Positions 1 to 5,466 of a stretch of 8,433 bases of DNA are shown piece by piece; the first letter of the stretch is position 1; the number at the start of each line of letters is the position of its first letter. This stretch comes from Conexibacter sp. (lineage in GTDB: Bacteria; Actinomycetota; Thermoleophilia; Solirubrobacterales; Solirubrobacteraceae). The stretch lies in the NCBI GenBank assembly GCA_025964295.1, contig JAOPZD010000444.1, positions 1 to 8,433 on the forward strand. The letters are read 5' to 3'. The notes under the pieces were generated by a model, which saw only the letters and a program-made list of their open reading frames with translations, did not search any database and was not told the origin of the DNA. The position numbers and the translations under genes were made by a program.

Positions 1-1
1 G

Positions 2-337
2 CAGAGCTCGCGCCGGGCGGCGGTGGACCGAGACATCGCCCGGCAGCAGGAGGCGATCGAACGGTGGAGCGTAGACGCCGAAGGCATCGTCGACTCGACC
101 GTGGCCCCCGTCGACCGTGGCAGCACGTCATTCTCGCAACCGACACCGCACGAAGCCCGCCTCGCGCTCGTAGCGCCAAGCGACGATGTGCGCCGCGTTC
201 TCGGCGAGCGACCGCCGTCCCTGAGCGCACGTGATGAGTGGTTCCGACAGGCCATCCGTCTCGTCGGACAAGAGACGCCGAAGCTGGACGTGGCCCCCGA
301 GCCCGCGAACATGGACGATCTCGGGATGGAGATCTGA
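2..337 (+). CDS. C-terminal end of a possible MobF/TrwC-like relaxase (5' partial)
   Basis: The frame is open to the left edge of the window, so the real start lies outside; the GTG at 23 is only an internal candidate. About 111 residues are visible, hydrophilic and without membrane segments. Near the end, the stretch V-L-G-E-R-P followed by R-x-x-W-x-x-A resembles the tail often seen at the extreme C-terminus of actinobacterial MobF relaxases (LG-x-RP, a few residues, then R-x-x-W-x-x-A-x-x-I). Such relaxases nick the origin of transfer and pilot DNA through a type IV system, which fits the coupling protein and channel genes on the right of the window. The nuclease and helicase domains are not in the window, so the assignment rests on one short motif plus context. 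It could equally be the end of an unrelated protein. The TGA at 335-337 is followed 11 bases later by the next start, suggesting one transcript. Confidence 0.45.
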   Translation, partial: QSSRRAAVDRDIARQQEAIERWSVDAEGIVDSTVAPVDRGSTSFSQPTPHEARLALVAPSDDVRRVLGERPPSLSARDEWFRQAIRLVGQETPKLDVAPEPANMDDLGMEI

Positions 338-348
338 GGGGCGAGAAT

Positions 349-558
349 ATGTCGCCAACGCCTAAGGCAAATATGACAGCACCCGGTGAGATCGTCCGCG
401 CGTCCGGACTCTGTGTCATGTGCGACTTCAAGTTCATCAACGAGGTCGTCGCGCGCTACCCCGAGCCGAACATGCCCGGCGGCTGGGCGTACATCGAGCT
501 GAGACACCTAGACGCGGCGGCGCTTCAGGCCCTTCATCCTGGTCCGATCGATCCGTAG
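349..558 (+). CDS. small orphan protein with a single CxxC motif
   Basis: A 69-residue protein that I do not recognise. The ATG at 349 follows a good Shine-Dalgarno sequence, GAGGGG at 336-341, which overlaps the stop of the preceding gene. An internal ATG at 373 with AAGG five bases upstream is an alternative start giving 61 residues; the codons before it have weaker third-position bias. The protein has one C-x-x-C (residues 22-25), a hydrophobic-charged middle and a Pro/Gly turn near 38-45. A single CxxC could be half a zinc site, completed by dimerisation, or a redox pair; neither can be shown here. There is no signal peptide or membrane segment. Third-position G/C bias is strong from about base 400 to 525 and then weakens where the gene overlaps the opposite-strand gene at 508-774. 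Probably cotranscribed with the upstream relaxase-like gene. Confidence 0.6.
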   Translation: MSPTPKANMTAPGEIVRASGLCVMCDFKFINEVVARYPEPNMPGGWAYIELRHLDAAALQALHPGPIDP

Positions 559-774
559 GCGTCGAGCAAGGCTGCAGATCTCGGCCCACGGGAGATGCGC
601 GGGCTCGGGCACAAGCGTCTTCTCGAACTTGGGCCAGAAGCTGCGGTCCTCCGACTGCCGGCGAACCGTCTGGAAGCCCGCGCCCACGGTCATCTCGATC
701 GCGCTGGCCACAATGCCGAGCGGTACCCCATGGGCGAGGACTCTGTGCGGTTGGGATCGGTCGGCGACAGGCAT
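508..774 (-). CDS. probable small protein of unknown function, 88 aa, or gene remnant
   Basis: Read on the minus strand from the ATG at 774 to TAG at 510-508, this gives 88 residues. Sampled codons between 511 and about 720 show the three-position pattern expected of a real gene in a GC-rich genome: third positions are about 85-90% G/C and second positions about half. The plus-strand frame of the same triplets loses its bias. The protein has a hydrophobic start (residues 17-35), an aromatic patch with W47 and W63, and a very basic end (K-G-L-K-R-R-R-V). I recognise no family. The frame stays open upstream to 951, but that part looks non-coding (Arg/Ser/Gly-rich). The ribosome-binding site before 774 is weak, so this may be the 3' remnant of a longer, decayed gene. 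It is convergent with the 349-558 gene and shares 51 bases with it. Confidence 0.4.
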   Translation of the reverse strand: MPVADRSQPHRVLAHGVPLGIVASAIEMTVGAGFQTVRRQSEDRSFWPKFEKTLVPEPAHLPWAEICSLARRLRIDRTRMKGLKRRRV

Positions 775-889
775 GCTGAGGCCCGCCGGATAAGGTGGGT
801 GCGGTCGCCCACTCGCCGCCGTCCCGCTCGCTCTGGTTCCGTTGCGCGTTGAGCGGTTTGGTGCGACCGATCGCGCTCCCCTCGAGATC
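775..889. promoter_or_regulatory. possible divergent promoter region
   Basis: This 115-bp gap lies between the probable minus-strand gene ending its 5' side at 774 and the plus-strand gene starting at 890, so promoters for both could be here. It contains a short inverted repeat, GTGGG (795-799) and CCCAC (808-812), with an 8-base loop. No convincing -35/-10 pair was found. The role is inferred from gene orientation only. Confidence 0.2.
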
Positions 890-2179
890 ATGGCCAAGAA
901 ACCCCGTCCGCCTCGCCTGGAGAAGAGCTGCCCGCTCGTCCGGACCCACACGCGTCTGCACCAGGTGCACGACCTGTGGCATCGAGTCGCCGCGGATTAC
1001 GGAGATCCGGACCAGTTCGTGACGAGTCTCAACGCCGCTCTAACGGCGCTGCGGACGGTCTCGTTCATGATCAACAAAGACAAGCATCTGATCCCCGACT
1101 TCGAGGCCTGGTACCAGCCGCACATCGACGAGCGCTACTCGGATCCGTTGATGGTGTGGTTGAAGAATGCCCGGAATTTTGTACAGAAGGAGGGCGATCT
1201 GGAGGTCCATTCACGGGCGCGAGTGAGCGTGCTCGGGGGCTCGAGCGAGCCGTTGCAGACCGACATTGACATCGATCCGTTGCTGACGCAGGAGCAGATC
1301 GCGCTGCGACTAGCGCCGGGGCTGCCGGGGGTCGCGAAGCGGGACGGGCTGCTGGCCGTCGAGCGGCGCTGGGTGGCTGCGACGCTGCCCGATCACGAGC
1401 TGCTCGACGTGCTCGCCCACGGCTACGGGGTGATGGCGGAGATCGTGGCCGATGCCCACCGGCAGTGCGGCGTCGTCATGCAGACGTTCGGTGACGAGGC
1501 CCACAAGGATCGGCCGCGACGCCGGGAGCAGCTGGGCGGACGGTTGTCGTGCATGGTCGCCCACGCAGAGCTACGCACGGCGTATGTCCACCTAGCCGAG
1601 AACCGCCTGATCGCCTGGGGCGGTCGCTCCCGTGAGATCACGCGGGAAGACGTCGAGGGCTGGGATCCGCCACCTGGCATGACGGAGGCGACGTCGCCGC
1701 ATGTGCCGGGCGAACCGTTAACCGAGACCGCGGCTGGCCTGGCGGAGGCGGCGAAGGTATTGGTGAAGCATGTCGGTGGTCACGAGCCGATGGCGATGGT
1801 CTTCGAGACACGCGATGACGCGCCCATCCTGTGCAGCCTCAACGCACGGGACCACGCGACCCAGACCCTGATGATGCAGGCGGTCGCCAGGGAGGTCGAG
1901 CGGGTCCGCGCGGAGGGCGTGTTCTTCGTGGCGGAACTTCGGAGGCCGGCCGAGCGGGATGGGGAGCTCATCGCGGTGGTAATGACGGATGCGGGTCAGA
2001 AGCGAACATGGCGGACGCCCGTGATCCGGTCGCGTGGTGGTTCGGGTGAAGGCGCCAGCTCGGACGCGGACTCGGTGACGCTCGGCGAGACGGTCTGTGA
2101 GGACGGGATCGTTCCGGACTTCATGGACGCGGTATCGCGGTCATGGATCGCGATGGGGCGGGGCGTGCCGCGGGAGTAA
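890..2179 (+). CDS. hypothetical protein, 429 aa, with a possible HEPN-like helical N-terminus
   Basis: Strong third-position G/C bias and ordinary amino-acid composition support a real gene. I chose ATG 890; the frame opens further, to a TTG at 842, but those codons lack the bias. No clear Shine-Dalgarno precedes 890, so a leaderless message is possible. Residues 18-108 are helical and aromatic-rich (H-Q-V-H-D-L-W, W74, W90), ending in A-R-N-F-V-Q-K-E-G-D (94-103). That end recalls the region of HEPN domains where the RNase motif R-x(4-6)-H sits, but the histidine is missing, so a ribonuclease role is not supported. Residues 160-240 are a second helical part, 260-285 a Pro/Gly/Thr linker, and 290-429 a mixed alpha/beta part (V-F-F-V-A-E-L at 344-350) with a Ser/Gly-rich loop at 381-395. 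No signal peptide or membrane segment, so probably cytoplasmic. I cannot assign a function; its place among transfer genes marks it as cargo. Confidence 0.7.
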   Translation: MAKKPRPPRLEKSCPLVRTHTRLHQVHDLWHRVAADYGDPDQFVTSLNAALTALRTVSFMINKDKHLIPDFEAWYQPHIDERYSDPLMVWLKNARNFVQKEGDLEVHSRARVSVLGGSSEPLQTDIDIDPLLTQEQIALRLAPGLPGVAKRDGLLAVERRWVAATLPDHELLDVLAHGYGVMAEIVADAHRQCGVVMQTFGDEAHKDRPRRREQLGGRLSCMVAHAELRTAYVHLAENRLIAWGGRSREITREDVEGWDPPPGMTEATSPHVPGEPLTETAAGLAEAAKVLVKHVGGHEPMAMVFETRDDAPILCSLNARDHATQTLMMQAVAREVERVRAEGVFFVAELRRPAERDGELIAVVMTDAGQKRTWRTPVIRSRGGSGEGASSDADSVTLGETVCEDGIVPDFMDAVSRSWIAMGRGVPRE

Positions 2180-2325
2180 AGCCGCCGCGAGTCTAGGTTC
2201 GTCCTACTACTGGAGGCGCACGTACCGTGCGGTGTCGACGAACTCGCGTCTGATTCTCAGCGAGAACCTCGGCGTGATCTCGCCCCTATCTCGCGTCCGT
2301 CATCCCCGCGAGGGAGACTCAGTCT
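2180..2325. promoter_or_regulatory. intergenic region upstream of the AlbA_2 pair, likely promoter
   Basis: A 146-bp gap precedes the coupled pair of genes, long enough for its own promoter. It holds a perfect hairpin (2217-2231, listed separately), a looser inverted repeat CTCGC (2243-2247) / GCGAG (2260-2264), and two copies of ATCTCGC at 2277-2283 and 2288-2294. The two copies are 11 bases apart, about one helical turn, and could be contacted by one regulator. The ribosome-binding site GAGGGAG at 2310-2316 sits nine bases before the GTG start at 2326. I found no convincing sigma-70 boxes; the regulatory role is inferred. Confidence 0.3.
2217..2231. repeat. perfect short inverted repeat, 6-bp arms, 3-base loop
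   Basis: CGCACG (2217-2222) and CGTGCG (2226-2231) flank TAC. It begins 38 bases after the stop of the 429-aa gene and ends 94 bases before the next start. No T-run follows, so a simple intrinsic terminator is unlikely. An operator or a Rho-independent element without a U-tract are both possible. Six-base GC arms do occur by chance in DNA this rich in G+C. Confidence 0.35.
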
Positions 2326-3024
2326 GTGAATCGCAAGGAAGCACTCGACGTCCTAGAGCGCCGAGCATTCGACCTCTTCCTCGGGTGCGAGGAGGGCATC
2401 GAGCTTGAGTTCAAGGGCGAGCCATACCGCCTTGGCGAGGACACGCAGAAGTTCGAACTCGCAAAGGACGTGTCAGCCATGGCGAACGCCCAGGGCGGTG
2501 TCATTGTGATTGGGGTTCGGACCGAGTCCCAGGTTCGTGCCCCCGTGGACGTGGCCGTGGCTCTCCGCCCCGTTAGGCGCGATTTGCTGGACGAGGTGCG
2601 GACCGGGCAAGTGATCGCCGAGCGGATCTACCCCCGGATCTCGGGACTCGTGGTCGCGTTTCATCCCTCGCACGTCGATGACGGTGCGGGGCTGCTGACG
2701 ATCGATGTCCCACCACAGCCGGTGACCCTGAAGTACTTCCTCGTGCAGCGGCCGGTTGCCGATGACGGTCGGGTCCGAGGCTGGTTGGTGGGGGTCATGA
2801 TTCGCGGGATCGGTGAGGTCCACGAGCAGCGCGTCGGCGAGCTTCACTCCGCGATCAACGGGGGCCTCAACGTCGGCCGTCAACTGTCCGAACTCGCCGA
2901 CATGGTGGCGGCGCTCCGCGAGCGTCTAGGAGATGAGGAGACAGTCTCGACCGCCGTCGACCCTGGGCCCGCGGCGCGGCTGGACGATGTAGTTGCCCAG
3001 CGTCTGAATGAGCTCGATTCCTGA
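2326..3024 (+). CDS. Schlafen/AlbA_2 domain-containing protein
   Basis: A 232-residue protein starting at GTG 2326 behind GAGGGAG. The N-terminus carries the AlbA_2 (Schlafen-type) signature: G-I-E-L-E-F-K at residues 24-30, then A-K-D-V-S-A-M-A-N-A-Q-G-G-V-I-V-I-G-V at 46-64. This matches the family pattern of E-F-K followed by an 'A-x-A-N-x-x-GG-x-x-x-x-G' strand-turn. The family binds nucleic acid; in animal Schlafens the equivalent fold carries a tRNA/rRNA endonuclease whose acidic residues fall in this region. Here E23, E28 and D48 are candidates by rough spacing only. Residues 95-175 form a second alpha/beta part, and 185-202 an amphipathic helix. There is no ATPase motif. The stop overlaps the next start (TGATG), so the two proteins are almost certainly made together. 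Bacterial AlbA_2 proteins appear in regulators and in antiphage systems; which applies here is not decided by the sequence. Confidence 0.85.
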   Translation: MNRKEALDVLERRAFDLFLGCEEGIELEFKGEPYRLGEDTQKFELAKDVSAMANAQGGVIVIGVRTESQVRAPVDVAVALRPVRRDLLDEVRTGQVIAERIYPRISGLVVAFHPSHVDDGAGLLTIDVPPQPVTLKYFLVQRPVADDGRVRGWLVGVMIRGIGEVHEQRVGELHSAINGGLNVGRQLSELADMVAALRERLGDEETVSTAVDPGPAARLDDVVAQRLNELDS

Positions 3025-3722
3025 TGAGCGCCGTGCCCAGGGCATACCTCGCTGCCGCACCGCTGCAGGCGGCTCACGTACCGACGCTAACGCGCAACGA
3101 GGGCGTTAGACAGCTACTCGAGAATCCTCCGTCGGCCCGCTCGGCGGGATGGGATCTGCGTACGCTCGATCGCGCCTCGCTCGTCGAAGGCGACCGCCTT
3201 CGACTCTCCAACGGCGACCGCAAGTCCTTGGACCTCCTTGCCGACGGCACCTTCATCGCCGTCGCTGCGTTCCATGGCTTCCTGAGCTGGGGACCGCACG
3301 TCTTCCCCGAGGACCCGAAGATCAGCGGTGTTGCGCTGATTGAGTTCACGTACGAGTTCGTCGCGTTGTACGCGCGGCTCGTTGCCGAGTACATCGAGCC
3401 GCGCCCAGCAGGAGTTCGGTTCCAGATTGGGATTCGGCAGGCGGTCTTTCCCGACGGCGGAGGCGGTGAGACCGCGCTCTACCTCAACCCGGGAGCCATC
3501 AACGCTTTCCCACCGCCCGTGCGGCCGTCAGCACCAGGATCGTCGTTCCTGCACCGTCAGGATGTCACCGTCGATCCGGAACGTGGCATCGATGTGCCGG
3601 TCGTCGCCTTCGAGCTTGTGCGTCGCTTCTATAACTGGTTCGGGCATGTCGATGACGCCATTCCCTACACGACGCCCGACGGTGGGGCGATCGACATCGA
3701 AGCAATCAAGGCCTTGCGCTGA
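3024..3722 (+). CDS. hypothetical partner of the AlbA_2 protein, 232 aa
   Basis: The ATG at 3024 shares one base with the TGA of the AlbA_2 gene (3022-3024) and has only a weak ribosome-binding site of its own, so translation probably depends on ribosomes finishing the upstream gene. The protein is soluble-looking, with no signal peptide or membrane segment. It has a disordered, Pro/Arg-rich start (1-42); a W-D-L-R segment (43-46); an L-L-A-D-G-T-F beta turn (71-77); an F-T-Y-E-F-V-A-L-Y helix (108-116); and a conserved-looking end, F-E-L-V-R-R-F-Y-N-W-F-G (196-207) then I-P-Y. From memory, similar segments occur in the C-terminal part of longer single-chain AlbA_2 proteins of actinobacteria. 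This gene may therefore encode the detached second half of such a protein, working in a complex with the first. No catalytic motif is visible and no function is assigned. Confidence 0.75.
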   Translation: MSAVPRAYLAAAPLQAAHVPTLTRNEGVRQLLENPPSARSAGWDLRTLDRASLVEGDRLRLSNGDRKSLDLLADGTFIAVAAFHGFLSWGPHVFPEDPKISGVALIEFTYEFVALYARLVAEYIEPRPAGVRFQIGIRQAVFPDGGGGETALYLNPGAINAFPPPVRPSAPGSSFLHRQDVTVDPERGIDVPVVAFELVRRFYNWFGHVDDAIPYTTPDGGAIDIEAIKALR

Positions 3723-3781
3723 CCGAGCCGAGGGCACGTCGCTCCAAGCACTGCTCCCGAGCGTGCACGGAGTATCGCGTC

Positions 3782-3818
3782 GCGCGAGACGCTGCGCCCG
3801 GCGTCGCGCTTCTTCATT
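3782..3818 (+). terminator. candidate intrinsic terminator between convergent operons
   Basis: GCGCGAGACGC (3782-3792) pairs with GCGTCGCGC (3801-3809), leaving a 2-base GA bulge at 3786-3787 and an 8-base loop. A T-rich stretch (TTCTTCATT, 3810-3818) follows directly. The position, 60 bases after the last plus-strand stop and before the convergent transfer operon, is right for ending the cargo transcript. The T-tract is imperfect, as is common in GC-rich actinobacteria. A second copy of GCGTC at 3777-3781 can pair with the same GACGC, giving a competing hairpin. Confidence 0.5.
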
Positions 3819-3861
3819 CGTGTCCGCATGGGTCAACGGCACCTTGATGTGGCAAGACGAT

Positions 3862-3873
3862 TGACACGTGTCA
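3862..3873. repeat. perfect 12-bp palindrome over a stop codon
   Basis: TGACACGTGTCA is a perfect palindrome with no spacer. Its last three bases are the TGA stop (read on the minus strand) of the coupling-protein gene. Zero-loop palindromes make poor terminators but good binding sites for dimeric proteins. A 12-base palindrome is not rare by chance across several kilobases, so any role is speculative. Confidence 0.3.
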
Positions 3874-5466
3874 GAGCCAGTATGGGCGTAGCGTCACCAG
3901 GGCCGGCAGACGTGCCCCTGCGACCAGAAGGGCACGGTCTCCGGCGAGCTGTTGCAGCGCCGCAGAATCGGCGCGCAGTCGTCCACCCCGCCCGTCACGG
4001 GAACCCCCCAGAAGCGACACGACGTGGTTGCGCGTTGCGTCGTCGGTGATCGGGCCGAGGTAGAGCTTGGCGGTGGAGTTGGCGATGATGGTGTCGGAGC
4101 CGCGGCCGTAGCGTTCGAGCATCTGGGCGAGGGATTGCCAGACGGTGGCGACGCGGATGCCGTGGCCGGCGACTTGGGACATGTTGCGGGGCAGTTCGGA
4201 GAGCGGTGCGACGTTGGCGGCTTCGTCGAGGAGGAGCTTGAGGCGGCGGTCGCCTTGGCGGAAGGTGCCGGTCTCGATGGCCTCGTGCAGGACGGCGGCG
4301 AGCAATGCCACCAACAATGGTGCAACGAGTTGTTGGTGGCGGTCTTCGGCGACGAGGAACAGGGTGTCGGCGGCCGAGGCGACGAACCGGCTCGGGGAGA
4401 AGTCATCCCCGTCGAGTTGTTGGACCTCGGGGTAGCGGTAGGCGGCGAGGACCGACCCGGCCGACATGTAGGTGGTGCCGCGGTTGCGGGGGTCGAGTTC
4501 GGAGATGGCCTTGAGCTGCGCTCGGGCGGCGCTGGCGTGTGCGGTGTTGAGGATGATGAGTACCGCGCGGGTCTCCTGTGTGTCGACCCAGCCGAGGACG
4601 GTGGTCATGTCGTGGCTGCCGAGCGCTGCGGCGTGGAGGAGCGGTGCGAGGAGCTTGGCGGCCTCGCCGCGCCAGTAGCGGGCGATCTCGGAGTCGCCGT
4701 CTGATGAGGCGTCGGCGAGCCATTGGGCTTGGCGCAGCGCACCGGACCAGGTCTCGCAGCCAGCCAGCGGCGACCAGGCCATCGACTCGGTGCCGAACGG
4801 GTCGAAGATCCAGGTCCGCCCCGCGCGCTCTCGGGCCTCGCGCGCGGCGTCGATGACATCGCGGTTGGTGCTGGTGACGATCGCCGGTCCGTCGTGCTCC
4901 AACAGCCAAGGGATGACGCAACGGGTCGTCTTGCCCGCGCGGGTCGGCGCGATGACGACGACGTGGGCCTCCTCATCGGCGAACACCGGTCGCCCGTCGA
5001 CGCGCCCGAGCGAGAAGCCACGAGCCGTCGCTCGTCCGAGGCGCAGATCACGATGGCGACCCCAAGCACGGGGATGCGATCCCCGCCAGTCGAACGAGCG
5101 GCGTCCGAGGCGTTCGCGGGCGAGTTGCGGCTCGATGCGACGGAGCGTGAATGTCCCAACCGCGGCCCATGCGCCGAGGACGACCGCCGCGGTCAACCAC
5201 CACAACAACGGGCCGGGCAAGGAGGCACGGGCACCGGGCGGGTATGCGTTGGCCGGGTCGCCCCAACGGCCATCGCCGAGGAGCCGGAGCGCAGAGATGA
5301 ACGCACGTGCCGGCCCGATGCGCGGGAGGTGTCCGGCGTGCAGCAGGCCCGCCAGTGCCGGGATCGTCCAGGCGACGCCGGCGGCGAGGACGAGGCCTCC
5401 CGCCATCCACGCCAGGCCGGGCAGTGCGTCGTCGAGGTCGGTGTTCTTGTTGTTGTCGTCTTTCAT
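3871..5466 (-). CDS. VirD4/TraG-type coupling ATPase of a conjugative type IV system
   Basis: A 531-residue coupling protein, which brings the relaxosome to the secretion channel and drives DNA export with ATP. Two membrane helices lie near residues 15-42 and 84-106, placing it in the inner membrane with a cytoplasmic motor. The Walker A is A-P-T-R-A-G-K-T-T (173-181), the Walker B L-L-L-D-E-A (411-416), and a Gln sits at 444 (T-V-W-Q-S) as in the VirD4/TraG family. The segment S-T-N-R-D (199-203) after Walker A and F-D-P-F-G (221-225) are also typical. The ATG at 5466 has GGAG five bases upstream and overlaps the upstream stop by four bases (ATGA). The frame runs open to 5964, but that extension is Arg/Pro-rich shadow of the hydrolase gene. 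It is the last gene of the operon. The protein is short for the family, ending soon after the motor domain, with no long C-terminal tail for substrate binding. Confidence 0.93.
   Translation of the reverse strand: MKDDNNKNTDLDDALPGLAWMAGGLVLAAGVAWTIPALAGLLHAGHLPRIGPARAFISALRLLGDGRWGDPANAYPPGARASLPGPLLWWLTAAVVLGAWAAVGTFTLRRIEPQLARERLGRRSFDWRGSHPRAWGRHRDLRLGRATARGFSLGRVDGRPVFADEEAHVVVIAPTRAGKTTRCVIPWLLEHDGPAIVTSTNRDVIDAAREARERAGRTWIFDPFGTESMAWSPLAGCETWSGALRQAQWLADASSDGDSEIARYWRGEAAKLLAPLLHAAALGSHDMTTVLGWVDTQETRAVLIILNTAHASAARAQLKAISELDPRNRGTTYMSAGSVLAAYRYPEVQQLDGDDFSPSRFVASAADTLFLVAEDRHQQLVAPLLVALLAAVLHEAIETGTFRQGDRRLKLLLDEAANVAPLSELPRNMSQVAGHGIRVATVWQSLAQMLERYGRGSDTIIANSTAKLYLGPITDDATRNHVVSLLGGSRDGRGGRLRADSAALQQLAGDRALLVAGARLPALVTLRPYWL

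Noticed and set aside
775..951. Extension of the 88-aa minus-strand gene to a start at 951
   Set aside because: The extra residues are Arg/Ser/Gly-rich without protein-like character, and the region overlaps the start of the 429-aa gene.
3861..3886. TTGACA at 3861 with TATGGG at 3881 as a plus-strand promoter
   Set aside because: The spacer is only 14 bases, the -10 match is poor, and it would fire into the convergent transfer gene; TTGACA is part of the palindrome.
3952..4704. Plus-strand open frame of 250 codons opposite the coupling-protein motor domain
   Set aside because: It lies directly over the Walker B and motor region on the other strand; the Gly/Glu/Val-rich composition is a mirror of that coding sequence.
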